Shown: positions 32,096 through 40,459 of the stretch, piece after piece
Numbering within the stretch: position 1 is the first letter of the stretch
Layout: each line of letters opens with the position of its first letter
NCBI GenBank assembly: GCA_011682695.1
Contig: JAACED010000011.1
Span: 1 to 45,213 of the forward strand
DNA length: 45,213 nt
DNA from: Gammaproteobacteria bacterium
Lineage (GTDB): Bacteria > Actinomycetota > Acidimicrobiia > Spongiisociales > UBA4744
Reading direction: 5' to 3'
Notes under the pieces: generated by a model
Database searches by the model: none
The model's input: the letters and a program-made list of their open reading frames with translations, nothing else
What the model was told of the DNA's origin: nothing
Made by a program: the position numbers and the translations under genes

Positions 32096-33447
32096 CCGAT
32101 TCGGAGCCGCCGCAACGACCAGTTCGGCCGCCTGGCGAGTGTCCCGTGTGCCAGGAGGTGTCGCTGGCTCGCCAAAGGCACTGGTTCTGGGTGTTCGCCG
32201 AGAAACTCGGGGACGGGTCGTTCCTCACCCGACTGGGAGCGGGCGGCGGTTACTGTGTCAGGCACGCTCGTGAGCTGCTCCTACACGAGCAGGGAGAACG
32301 CACTGCTCGAGGTTTGCAGTTCGTGTTGCGCGGATGGCGTGCCGGCCTCGGAGGTTCGATACGCCTGGACTGCCCTGCGTGTCGTGTCGAGGATGAGACG
32401 GAGGCGTATGTCCTGCGCCTGCTGAGTCGTGGATCGTGGAGCGGAGATCAGCAGACACATCTGGACCCGGATGCCCTGTTCTGCCTGCCTCATGCCCGGA
32501 TGCTCGTCGAGCAGGTGCCTTCAGGAGTGTTTCCTGAGGCTCTGAAGCGATTGGGCGCAACGGTCGATCACGTGCGGACAGGTAGCGGCCGGTCGCAGCC
32601 CGAGATCCGAACCGCAATTGGCCACGGATACGACGAGGCGTTCCGGAGACCCGAGCGCTGCGATACCGACGCCACGGCCGTGCTCTCGTTCGACGATTTC
32701 GATCGAGCGGTCGCCCAAGGGTGGTGTCCTCTCTGCCTGGCCGGCAGAGAGGCGTCGGAGAATGTCATCCGATGGCTCGGGCATCCAGACCGAACCGGCC
32801 GGGACCAGGATGATTTCGCCCGCCTGTGTCCGCTCCACCTGTGGGATGCCACGGCGAACAACCCGGAAGCTTCGGCACGGACGATGCAACGGATTCGTCG
32901 AACATGGATGAGGATTCTCGAGGGACTCGATGCCCTCGTTGAAGGGGCCGCGCCGCCTCAGCCTGGAGGACGGGGCGGTGGGTGGCGGCACAGGTTCCGT
33001 GGATGGTTTGAACGGGCGTTCCCGAGACGGACTCGTGAAGTCCAGCTCCGCAAGGTTCTCGTCGAGGAGGAATGCGTGGCGTGTGTTGCAGCCGTGACCG
33101 CGGTCGATCGTGGCATGGCGCTTCTCGACGCCTACCTCCTCGACGCGGATCGACGTGATTGGTACCTGCGCTCGAGCGGCGTTTGTCTGCAGCATGCCTA
33201 CGCTGCGATCCCGCGCCTCGGTGAGCAGCCTGCTCGCATCGTGACCGACCGGGCGAACGCCCTCATCGCGCGCACGATGTGGGGACTCGAGGAGGCGATC
33301 CGCAAGGTGAGCTGGTCGGTGCGGTATGAGCCGTCCGGGGAGGAGTCCGAGACGTGGCGTCATGCGATCGTCCTCACGGCCGGACGAGGCGTGTTGTGTG
33401 CAGATTGGCTGGCGCCTGTTCCGCAGCGCCCTGAACGAGCCGTGTAG
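32092..33447 (+). CDS. Four-module CxxC...CxxH protein of unknown function
   Basis: A 451-residue soluble protein built of four modules of the same kind as in the gene before it: CPVC...CVRH (34 residues between), CPAC...CLPH (33), CPLC...CPLH (30) and CVAC...CLQH (33). A Gly/Arg-rich, basic linker (GGRGGGWRHRFRGWFERAF) separates modules three and four. No catalytic domain, membrane helix or signal is visible. The two proteins together hold six modules. A metal-binding scaffold, or a sensor or chaperone for redox proteins, is plausible from context, but no function is known to me. Confidence 0.75.
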   Translation: MTDSEPPQRPVRPPGECPVCQEVSLARQRHWFWVFAEKLGDGSFLTRLGAGGGYCVRHARELLLHEQGERTARGLQFVLRGWRAGLGGSIRLDCPACRVEDETEAYVLRLLSRGSWSGDQQTHLDPDALFCLPHARMLVEQVPSGVFPEALKRLGATVDHVRTGSGRSQPEIRTAIGHGYDEAFRRPERCDTDATAVLSFDDFDRAVAQGWCPLCLAGREASENVIRWLGHPDRTGRDQDDFARLCPLHLWDATANNPEASARTMQRIRRTWMRILEGLDALVEGAAPPQPGGRGGGWRHRFRGWFERAFPRRTREVQLRKVLVEEECVACVAAVTAVDRGMALLDAYLLDADRRDWYLRSSGVCLQHAYAAIPRLGEQPARIVTDRANALIARTMWGLEEAIRKVSWSVRYEPSGEESETWRHAIVLTAGRGVLCADWLAPVPQRPERAV

Positions 33448-33609
33448 GAGTCTGCTGAGTGATGCCGAAGGATCAGCCACTGTGCATGTCGCCGGCAAGG
33501 CTCTGACGTGCGACGCAAGGAGACGATTGGCCTGAGACTCCGGCTCACAGGTGGACTCGCCATCGAGAGGGAGGCGACCGGCAATGTGCAAGTGCACTTA
33601 CGCCGGTGA

Positions 33610-34017
33610 GTCGTGGGACGAGCTACAAGCAGGGTGGCTGCTCTGGCTGGGAAGGCTCCTGGTGGCGAGCGGGCGTGGGATTCCTTTGAGTTTGCGGCTT
33701 CTCGCCATGGGCTGCCCCGCCAGGTCCTTTCCGACAACGGCATGTGCTTCACTGGGGGACGCCAGGGCGTGGAGGTGATGTTCGCAGCCTCGCCGATCTG
33801 GGTGGAGTTGACCAACTCGGCGCCGTATCACCCCCAAACCCTCGGCAAGCTGGAACGGTTCCACCGCACCCACAAAGAATGGCTGTCAGGCGAAGGCCCG
33901 GCCTTCGATTTGGAGCACCTCCAGGAGCTGTTGGACGGGTTCCATCACCAAGAAGCTCCTCTCCTCAGAAACCCCAGATGTAGGCAACCTCGGTCAGTCC
34001 TATACCGTCAGCCTTGA
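33610..34017 (+). pseudogene. IS481-type transposase remnant (C-terminal part of DDE/rve domain)
   Basis: The frame encodes AWDSFEFAASRHGLPRQVLSDNG (second catalytic Asp) and SAPYHPQTLGKLERFHRTHKEW (catalytic Glu), then LEHLQELLDGF, which is typical of IS481-family integrase-core transposases. The first Asp and the N-terminal helix-turn-helix are missing and the end is altered (HHQEAPLLRNP in place of a YNxxRPH motif). Not functional. Flanks 33448-33609 and 34018-34315 hold no gene; inverted repeats of the element are not seen. Confidence 0.85.
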
Positions 34018-34315
34018 GACGCCGCACCGTCACATCCTCCCTGCCTGGTCATCTCTCTGTTTCAAGGCCAGCGTGCCGCCGACGGGGTCACTCTCAGCGT
34101 GAATATGCGCCACCTACGATCGCTCTCTTCCACCTAATTGCAGAAGATCCTAGGTTGCCGTCTTTGAAGCATGGCACTCGTTCTCGCCCACCATTTCAGG
34201 ATGCCACCGCTGTCGCATCGCAACGACCGGGAACAGATGGAAGGAGGGAAGGAATGCGCCTGATTGGGACCAGCCAAGGTGATAGTGTGGAATAAGGATA
34301 CTTGGGGGATCAGGC

Positions 34316-35557
34316 GTGTCGGAAGCCCATGACAGGGTGAGTGACGAGCTGCGCCGAGCAAATCGTGCGCTGCGCACTCTGAGAGCGTCCAACCAAGTCC
34401 TCGTGCGTGCGACCGACATGCAAGAACTCCTTGATGAGATCTGTCGGGTCGTGGTGGAGATCGGTGGCTACCGCTTGGCGTGGGTGGGGTTCGCGGAGCA
34501 CGACGAAGCGAGGACAGTGCGGCCGGTGGCACAGCACGGCTTCGAAGAGGGCTATCTGGCGAGTCTGGACATCGTTTGGGCCGACACGAAGCGAGGGCGC
34601 GGCCCGACCGGCACGGCAATACGCACCAGGAAACCTGCCGCTGCGCAGCACATTCTGACTGATCACGACTTCGAACCGTGGCGCGCTGAGGCGGTCAAGC
34701 GGGGCTACGCCTCATCGGTGGCGATTCCGCTCATCGCGGATAAAGGAGTCTTCGGTGCCTTGAATGTGTACGCCGAGGAGCCATACGCATTCGACTCCGA
34801 CGAGATCAGCATCCTCACCGAGCTCACGAACGACCTGGCATACGGCATGGCCGCTCACCGGACCCGCGCCGCACTGGAGACGACGGAGGACCGGCTAAAG
34901 GCGTTTGTGACTTCGACGGCGCACCATCTGCGAACACCCTTGACCTCTGTAGTCGGGTTTGTGGAGCTCCTGCGAACGAACTGGGAACAGATACCAGACG
35001 TTGTGCGCGAGGAGTGGATCGACCAGGTGTCCCAGGGAAGTTGCGAACTCTCCAATATCATCGAGGACCTGGTCGTGGCGGCCCGAGCAGACCTTGGTCT
35101 GCTCCGTGCGCGCCCAGAAGTCATTGACATTCAAGCCGAGGCCCAACGCGTGCTGAAGGCCTTTCCGACGACGGCGGCGGGAAGGATCACTCTGGAGGTT
35201 CCTCAGACTGTTCACGCCCTCGCCGATCCCGCCTACTTTCGACAGATCATGCGAGCGTTGATCTCTAACGCGCTCAAATATGGAGGCGAGCAGATCCGGA
35301 TACAGATCGTCGGTGACGGCACGGTGCGCGTCGCCATCCGAGATGATGGATCGGGAGTGCCGGAAGCGCGGCGGCAGACGATCTTCGAGCCATCGAGTCG
35401 AGGCCATCACATCCAAGGGCAACCGGAATCGATGGGCCTGGGGCTTCCCGTCGCCCGCACCCTTGCCCAACTGATGAGCGGCACGCTCACCTACCGTCAT
35501 GAGCACGGTTGGAGCATCTTCGAACTCGCGCTGCCTGGCCCCGCATCGCGAACGTAG
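34316..35557 (+). CDS. GAF-domain sensor histidine kinase
   Basis: A 413-residue cytoplasmic histidine kinase. A short coiled-coil N terminus, a GAF domain (about residues 35-180, with GYRLAWVGFAEHDE, RGPTGTAIRTRKP and SSVAIPLIADKGVFGALNVY), then DHp with H-box STAHHLRTPLTSVVGF and the catalytic ATPase domain with N-box ISNALKYGG, G1 RDDGSGVPE and GLGLPVARTLAQLM. No transmembrane helix. GAF domains sense small molecules, light or redox state. No response regulator is adjacent, so the partner is unknown. Start is a GTG preceded by GGGGGAT. The frame sits in a low-density accessory stretch. Confidence 0.9.
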   Translation: MSEAHDRVSDELRRANRALRTLRASNQVLVRATDMQELLDEICRVVVEIGGYRLAWVGFAEHDEARTVRPVAQHGFEEGYLASLDIVWADTKRGRGPTGTAIRTRKPAAAQHILTDHDFEPWRAEAVKRGYASSVAIPLIADKGVFGALNVYAEEPYAFDSDEISILTELTNDLAYGMAAHRTRAALETTEDRLKAFVTSTAHHLRTPLTSVVGFVELLRTNWEQIPDVVREEWIDQVSQGSCELSNIIEDLVVAARADLGLLRARPEVIDIQAEAQRVLKAFPTTAAGRITLEVPQTVHALADPAYFRQIMRALISNALKYGGEQIRIQIVGDGTVRVAIRDDGSGVPEARRQTIFEPSSRGHHIQGQPESMGLGLPVARTLAQLMSGTLTYRHEHGWSIFELALPGPASRT

Positions 35558-35831
35558 ATCAGAGCATCTGTCGCTCGCTACTGCACGGACCCCCGATCTC
35601 CAAGCAATAACTCTCATATCGGTGACCTGTCTAGGAACGGTACTTCCCGGAGCGTTCGGATACGGTCGGGCCTGTCGACGCTTGCCACGACCGAAGTACT
35701 GCCGAATGGGACGGCCGGTTCGGAGGGAGAGTTGAAGCCGGCTCCGGTACCGCCGAGCGGGCTGCTGACTCGGCTGTACTCGCCGAACTCGCCGCAAACG
35801 GGGCCGTCTGAGAGACGCAGGCACTGCAGGA

Positions 35832-35993
35832 TTACACGGCTTCCACACCGATCGGCACCACCAGCACCCCGATGAGCGCGGGCTTCAGACGTTTCACGCT
35901 CTTGGGTTCGGTCCGGATCTCGTCGCTGCGCACAGGTGGAGCGACTGCCTCGACATAGCGGCGGATCTGATCGTCGATGTCAAGCATGATCAT
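35832..35993 (-). pseudogene. Short anti-sigma-factor remnant
   Basis: A 53-residue frame (MIMLDIDDQIRRYVEAVAPP..., then KRLKPALIGVLVVPIGVEAV) matching the start of anti-sigma-like membrane proteins that follow SigE-type ECF sigma genes in actinobacteria. It overlaps the end of the sigma frame, the usual layout, but stops right after one short hydrophobic segment where family members run on for a periplasmic domain. Probably truncated. Bases 35558-35831 hold nothing recognisable. Confidence 0.5.
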
Positions 35994-36452
35994 GCATCCC
36001 CAGTTCGGTCCGGAGCTTCGCAAGCCCGCGTTCCACGCGATTCTGGATCGTTGAACGTTTCACACCGAGCAGCGTGGCTGCTTCGAGATGACTCATTCCG
36101 TAGCCGTAGACCAGCACCACTGCTTCGCGCTGTCGTGTCGTCGGTGTGCGAGCGCCATTGGCAGTCCCGGTTCGATCCACACATCGATGAAGCGCGAGAC
36201 AGGTCGGAACAGCAACTCAGGACGACGCAAACGACGTCGGGTCTGGTTGACGGCGACACGATACAAATGGCCGGCTGGATTCGTCATCGCGCGGATGCGA
36301 TCCCAACGCGGCCACGCCCACGTCGGCACATCCACGGCCGACTCCCGGCCGGCAGTCGCACCGAAACGCGCGACGAGACCGTGTTGCAGCATCGGTTCAA
36401 CCCGTAGCACGAATCCCGGAAAGGAGTCCTCTTTCACAGCCTGCCTATTCAC
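35980..36452 (-). pseudogene. ECF sigma factor split by a frameshift
   Basis: The N-terminal frame (from 36452) encodes region 2 (FPGFVLRVEPMLQHGLVARFG ... WAWPRWDRIRAMTNPAGHLY, then VEPGLPMALAH-like end). The continuation in another frame encodes region 4 (TTRQREAVVLVYGYGMSHLE, LLGVKRSTIQNRVERGLAKL), closing at 35980. The switch lies near 36140-36155, between MALAH and TTRQREA, so one or two bases lost or gained would restore a ~155-residue SigE-like ECF sigma factor. A sequencing error cannot be excluded, but the shortened anti-sigma gene next to it supports real decay. Confidence 0.7.
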
Positions 36453-36574
36453 ACCCTACAAAGGCGCCCAACAACCGGACTGCACCACAAGACTCCCGCA
36501 CCCTTGTGGAGAGAGGCAAAGATCGCCTCACACCGTTGATTCTGTGATCCCTCCGTCGTCCCGAGTGCCCGGAG

Positions 36575-36580
36575 TAGTGT
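36575..36580 (+). promoter_or_regulatory. Putative -10 element (TAGTGT), leaderless start
   Basis: TAGTGT ends 7 nt before the GTG at 36588 and no Shine-Dalgarno is present. Confidence 0.4.
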
Positions 36581-36587
36581 TGGCATC

Positions 36588-37172
36588 GTGCACAAGGCGG
36601 CCTTCAGCATCGAGGTTGGGCAGACACCAATGCTGCCTTCGGTCTGTGCCAAGACTGGGGTTCCGACCGACGGAGTCATCCGGCAGATATTCGCCCAGGT
36701 GCCCGGCTGGTCGCTCTTGCTCATCTTCTGGGGGATCATCCCTTTCTTGATCGCTGCGGGGTTCGCTCGCCGCAAAGTGACGGTGGATCTGCCCATTTCC
36801 GAACAGGTCCGCCGCCGGATCCACATGGTCGATCTGGGCTCGGCCGTCGGTCTGGTCGTAGGAATCGGGCTGTTTGCCGCGGCGGCGGCCATCGGGGCTG
36901 TGGAGCTGGCGGCTGGGGCGGGGGTGGTGGTGCTGGTGACACTGATTGGAGGTTCGATCGCTCGCCGCGTGGTGTGGGTTTCTGGCCGGTTGGACGGTGA
37001 TGTTTTGTGGCTCTATGGGGTTCATCCCAACTTCGCTCGCCAAGCCGGCCGGTTCGCCCGACCTGATTTGGCGATGCGAGCCACGACCGACCGGTCGGGA
37101 GCGGCCATCCTCGTGGTCGGATTGATTGCGGTGATTGCCTTCTTGTTGTTGGCGCTGTTGCCGAGCAGGTGA
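36588..37172 (+). CDS. Membrane protein of unknown function
   Basis: A 194-residue protein with a soluble N terminus (LPSVCAKTGVPTDG, a form seen in small actinobacterial membrane proteins that start with a CxKTG segment), then hydrophobic helices at about 41-59, 80-103, 105-123 and 172-191. The segment between (VVWVSGRLDGDVLWLYGVHP) ends in FARQAGRFARPD. No enzyme or transport motif is visible. Start GTG 36588 follows a TANNNT element. Divergent from the broken sigma gene. Function unknown. Confidence 0.65.
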   Translation: MHKAAFSIEVGQTPMLPSVCAKTGVPTDGVIRQIFAQVPGWSLLLIFWGIIPFLIAAGFARRKVTVDLPISEQVRRRIHMVDLGSAVGLVVGIGLFAAAAAIGAVELAAGAGVVVLVTLIGGSIARRVVWVSGRLDGDVLWLYGVHPNFARQAGRFARPDLAMRATTDRSGAAILVVGLIAVIAFLLLALLPSR

Positions 37173-37407
37173 ATCGTGCCGTTTGGAGGCGGCGTGTCGG
37201 AAGCACGGATCCAGCATTGGGGCTGTTCCCCAAAGGTTCGCTCCCGGTGGTCGTGTTGCGTGCCGTGAAGGAGATCCGGAAGTGAGGCAAGTGAGGGCGT
37301 GGGCAAAGGGGGTGTGAGGTGATGACCGGCCGGGGTTGTGACGCTGGGCGGGCGGTGTCTGCTGCAATCTCGACTGCGGCGGGTGCCAGGTCTTCATCAA
37401 CAAGAGG

Positions 37408-37659
37408 TTGCTGGTCGTGGTCTTGTCACTGGTTGCTGCAGGTTGCGTCCAGGTCGGTTCGACGGGGAATGCTGCGGCAAGGAGGATTGAAGGCACGGGG
37501 ACTGAGCGACGCCGAGCGAAGGAGCCTGCCGGTGAGGTTGTCGATGACAACTGCGTTCCGTTCAACTGCAGGACGCGAACTGTGAGACGTCCTTCGTGCC
37601 GGTTCGCGCACACGAGAAGGCCCCCGAAGGGGCCCTCTCGATGGCGAGTCCGCCTGTAA
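37408..37659 (+). CDS. Candidate small lipoprotein, start unclear
   Basis: Within the 440-bp gap 37173-37613 one frame reads KRLLVVVLSLVAAGCVQVG, a convincing signal peptide with lipobox, then an Arg-rich tail with DDNCVPFNCRT. The callable start is TTG 37408, but KR-coding codons just before it and an in-frame ATC at 37396 suggest a lost or unusual start. The frame runs into the rnpB terminator and 3' end, so the C terminus is probably not real. Remnant or short lipoprotein. Confidence 0.3.
   Translation: MLVVVLSLVAAGCVQVGSTGNAAARRIEGTGTERRRAKEPAGEVVDDNCVPFNCRTRTVRRPSCRFAHTRRPPKGPSRWRVRL
37614..37639 (-). terminator. rnpB terminator hairpin
   Basis: On the minus strand GAGAGGGCCCC-TTCG-GGGGCCTTCTC forms a long GC stem with a TTCG loop immediately after the RNase P RNA 3' end. 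No T-tract follows, as is common in actinobacteria. Confidence 0.75.
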
Positions 37660-37983
37660 GCCGGATTCTGTCCCGGGTCTCCCCGGGGACGGCCATCTAT
37701 CTGGGATCGGTGTTGCCATCGACCTCGTGCGGCCTACCTGGGACGTAACGGACGGGCAATCCAGTCCCTGCTTGGCCTTGCTCCGGGTGGGGTTTGCCGA
37801 GCCGCCCCGGTCACCCGGGACGCTGGTGGTCTCTTACACCACCGTTTCACCCTTACCTTTCGGCGGTCTGTTCTCTGTGGCACTTTCCGTCGGGTTGCCC
37901 CGCCTGGGCGTTACCCAGCACCCTGCCCTGTGGAGTCCGGACTTTCCTCAGGTCGAAACCCGCGGCCGTCCGGCGAACTCATG
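37641..37983 (-). ncRNA. rnpB: RNase P RNA, bacterial type A
   Basis: About 343 nt. The catalytic RNA that removes tRNA 5' leaders. P1 is formed by GAGTTCGCC at the 5' end and GGCGGACTC at the 3' end. The conserved core is present: GAGGAAAGTCCGGACTCC, CAGGGTGCTGGGTAACGCCC, GAAAGTGCCACAGAGAA, GGTGAAACGGTGG and, near the 3' end, AGATAGATGGCCG and ACAGAATCCGGCTTACAGGC. This is unambiguous for the family. Ends are placed from P1 and are good to a few bases. Confidence 0.97.
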
Positions 37984-37987
37984 ACAA

Positions 37988-38017
37988 ATCGTACCTGAGG
38001 TCTGAAGATTGCGTCGA
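37988..38017 (-). promoter_or_regulatory. rnpB promoter
   Basis: Minus-strand -10 TACGAT (37988-37993) lies about 7 nt before the RNA 5' end, and a TCGACG -35-like hexamer (38012-38017) lies 18 bp upstream. A good fit to a housekeeping sigma promoter. Confidence 0.6.
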
Positions 38018-38147
38018 CGTGAAACCCCACAGGGGGAGTGCGAGTCAAAGCATCCGAGAAACGAGCCAGAAGCATGCGAGTGGATCCTCCCTACTCGTGG
38101 CCGTTGCTCGGTTGTGTGGAAGTCGTCGTCCCGCAGCCCTCCAGAAA

Positions 38148-38180
38148 CGTGGATGCCGGGATCGTATCCCGGCATCCACG
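38148..38180. repeat. Perfect 15-bp inverted repeat with 3-nt loop
   Basis: CGTGGATGCCGGGAT and ATCCCGGCATCCACG flank CGT. It lies in the 338-bp gap 37984-38321 between rnpB and the cyclotransferase gene, which has no other recognisable content. The form resembles REP-like palindromic units; a terminator for the minus-strand cyclotransferase gene is the alternative. Confidence 0.75.
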
Positions 38181-38321
38181 CGTAAGAAGAAGCCTCGTTC
38201 TCGCCTGACGCTCGGGTGGTCGAAAGAGGGAGCATGCAGGATTGTCGACAGGTGCCGTCCTGAACAATGGGCGGTGGCACGAGCAAGCGATGACGGGCCG
38301 AAACCCGGCATCACCACTTCT

Positions 38322-38783
38322 TCAGAGCGACGGTTCCTCGATGTACTCTTCGAGGCCTGCGACCCAGCCCGTCGGCAGCTTCCAGTGGCGGCCACCGTCG
38401 ACGACGAGACGCATGTAGTCACGGCAAGGTGTGTACTCACCGTTGGGGGCGCCCTTGTGAATATGGGTGACGACGGGATGACGATGTCCCTCGCGATCCA
38501 CGGCCTTGAATGCCTCTGACCGCTCCCTGCCCTCAGACTTCTCCGTTTCGTCCAGACTGGCCAGTGCCCGAACCGGGATCTCGAACACTGCGCCCCACAC
38601 CGTGTTGCCGGGCTCGGGTTTCACCGATGGGAGACCGCCATCCCACCTACCGTTCAGATGGGGGAAGACGAGCCGGGTTTCGGGAAGGTGGGCGATGAAC
38701 CTGAACTGTGCTTCCGGGACGACGTCGAGGATGCGCCGCGGAGACAGAAGAGCGGCATAGGCAAAATACAGCGTTGTCTGCAC
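38322..38783 (-). CDS. Gamma-glutamylcyclotransferase (AIG2/GGCT)-like protein
   Basis: A 153-residue protein. The N-terminal LYFAYAALLSPRRI takes the place of the family YGSN-M...R loop, with LVFPHLNGRWDGGLPSVKPEPG and VWGAVFEIPVRALASLDETEK (containing the catalytic Glu region) following. Family members cleave gamma-glutamyl amides with release of 5-oxoproline, or modify small molecules. The altered YGSN loop makes exact activity uncertain. GTG start with GAGGAGA upstream. It stands alone. Confidence 0.78.
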   Translation of the reverse strand: MQTTLYFAYAALLSPRRILDVVPEAQFRFIAHLPETRLVFPHLNGRWDGGLPSVKPEPGNTVWGAVFEIPVRALASLDETEKSEGRERSEAFKAVDREGHRHPVVTHIHKGAPNGEYTPCRDYMRLVVDGGRHWKLPTGWVAGLEEYIEEPSL

Positions 38784-38904
38784 TCGATCTCCTCACCGGT
38801 TACGGGGGTGTCAGCTTAGTGAATCGGAGTCCCGCAGGTCACTCTGATCGAGAACTTCATCTCACCTGATGGGGTCGGAGGGATGAAGGAAAGGACCGAA
38901 AACG

Positions 38905-39162
38905 TTGTATGTAGAAGAGATGCAGAATTGGATCGAAGACGAAGAGCGTCCCTGGGAGGCCGAAGCAGCGTGCCGGGGCATGGATCCGGCGCTGTTCTTT
39001 CCTACCGCGGACGCGGACGCCGCCGAGGCCCTGGCAATATGTCGCGTGTGTCCGGTACGGCTCAAGTGCCTCGAATGGGCGCTATCGACACGAGAACGTC
39101 ACGGGATCTGGGGAGGTACCACAGAACAGCAGCGCAAACGCATCATGCGTCGCTCGGCGTGA
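38905..39162 (+). CDS. WhiB-family iron-sulfur transcription regulator
   Basis: An 80-85-residue WhiB-like protein. Four cluster-ligand cysteines are seen (AAC, then CRVCPVRLKC with CxxC and CxxxxxC spacing), followed by the GIWGG turn and a basic C-terminal tail (TEQQRKRIMRRSA). WhiB proteins bind a [4Fe-4S] cluster, sense redox or NO, and contact sigma region 4 at promoters; they are confined to actinobacteria and their phages. The start may be TTG 38905 or ATG 38920; neither has ideal Shine-Dalgarno spacing. Single gene before the acyl-CoA dehydrogenase. Confidence 0.93.
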   Translation: MYVEEMQNWIEDEERPWEAEAACRGMDPALFFPTADADAAEALAICRVCPVRLKCLEWALSTRERHGIWGGTTEQQRKRIMRRSA

Positions 39163-39283
39163 ATGGCACCTGGTCGCCCTCCGGCCCGTTAGCCTTCGGG
39201 AGTCTGTTGAGCACTGCCGGTCGAGATGCGTGCCATGCGTTGCTCAACGGGCTCCTATCCGCATAGGTCTTCGAGGAGACAGC

Positions 39284-40459
39284 ATGAGCAGCGCCCCCGA
39301 CCCGAATGACTTCCTGGCAATCGATTCTCTCCTCTCGGACGAGGAGAGAATGATCAGGGATACTGTCCGGCAGTTCGTCACAGATTATGTTCTGCCCGAC
39401 GTCGCCGATTGGTTTGAGGCAGGAACATTCCCGAAGGAACTCGTAGCCAGGATGGGAGAGCTCGGCTTGCTGGGCATGCACCTCGAGGGCTACGGCTGTG
39501 CGGGAACATCAGCGGTCGACTACGGCCTCGCCTGCCTCGAATTGGAGGCAGGCGATTCGGGCATTCGGTCCTTTGTGTCGGTCCAGGGATCTCTTGCCAT
39601 GTTCCCCATCTGGAAGTACGGATCGGAGGAACAGAAGCACCAGTGGCTTCCCCGGATGGCTGCCGGTGAGGTCATCGGCTGCTTCGGCCTCACCGAACCC
39701 GACGCCGGCAGCGACCCGGCCGGCATGCGCACCAGAGCGCGAAGAGACGGTGGCGACTGGGTGTTGAACGGAACGAAGATGTGGATCACGAACGGCGGCA
39801 TCGCGGATATGGCCCTCGTATGGGCCGTCACCGACGAGGGGGTACGCGGGTTCATTGTTCCCACGGACAGTTCCGGGTTCGCCGCGAACAACATCGACAG
39901 GAAGCTGTCGTTACGAGCGTCCGTCACCTCTGAGCTGGTGCTCGACGATGTGCGGTTGCCCGCCGAAGCGGTGCTTCCGGGGGTCACGGGTCTGCGCGGG
40001 CCGCTGTCGTGTCTGACCGAAGCTCGCTATGGGATCCTCTTCGGAGCGATGGGCGCCGCGCGCTCGTGCTACGAGGCGGCGCTCGACTACTCGAAAGAGC
40101 GACGCCAGTTCGGCGCACCACTTGCCGCGTTTCAACTGACACAGAAGAAGCTCGTGGACATGCTCGTGGCCGTCAACCGGGGAACGCTGCTGGCGCTGCA
40201 CCTCGGCCGGCTCAAGGATGGCGGTGGACTCACCCACGAGCAGGTGAGTTTCGGTAAGTTCGACAACGTCCGCAACGCACTCGAAGTCGCTCGCACGGCG
40301 CGCGGAATCCTTGGTGCAAATGGGATCACTCTCGAATACCCGGTGATTCGCCACATGAACAACCTGGAGTCCGTCTACACGTATGAAGGCACCAACGAGA
40401 TCCAGACGTTGATTCTCGGCAATGCGATCACCGGAGTGCCGGCCTTCCGGGCACCGTGA
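39284..40459 (+). CDS. Acyl-CoA dehydrogenase, glutaryl-CoA dehydrogenase-like
   Basis: A 391-residue FAD flavoenzyme. Domains: N-terminal helices (LLSDEERMIRDTVRQFV), the beta-domain with CFGLTEPDAGSDPAGM and MWITNGG, and the C-terminal helices with YSKERRQFGAPLAAFQ and the catalytic-Glu motif VYTYEGTNEIQTLILG. This YEGTNEI form and the Arg-rich context match the glutaryl-CoA dehydrogenase group, which oxidises and decarboxylates glutaryl-CoA to crotonyl-CoA; non-decarboxylating relatives exist. GAGGAG lies 8 nt before ATG 39284. The stop shares its A with the Fur-family ATG (TGATG). Confidence 0.92.
   Translation: MSSAPDPNDFLAIDSLLSDEERMIRDTVRQFVTDYVLPDVADWFEAGTFPKELVARMGELGLLGMHLEGYGCAGTSAVDYGLACLELEAGDSGIRSFVSVQGSLAMFPIWKYGSEEQKHQWLPRMAAGEVIGCFGLTEPDAGSDPAGMRTRARRDGGDWVLNGTKMWITNGGIADMALVWAVTDEGVRGFIVPTDSSGFAANNIDRKLSLRASVTSELVLDDVRLPAEAVLPGVTGLRGPLSCLTEARYGILFGAMGAARSCYEAALDYSKERRQFGAPLAAFQLTQKKLVDMLVAVNRGTLLALHLGRLKDGGGLTHEQVSFGKFDNVRNALEVARTARGILGANGITLEYPVIRHMNNLESVYTYEGTNEIQTLILGNAITGVPAFRAP

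Noticed and set aside
32521-33597. 358-codon minus-strand frame opposite the four-module protein
   Set aside because: Antisense shadow with low-complexity composition; the plus strand has six regular metal-motif modules across both genes.
36528-37613. 361-codon minus-strand frame opposite the membrane protein
   Set aside because: Gln/His/Arg/Pro-rich translation typical of the complement of a hydrophobic gene.
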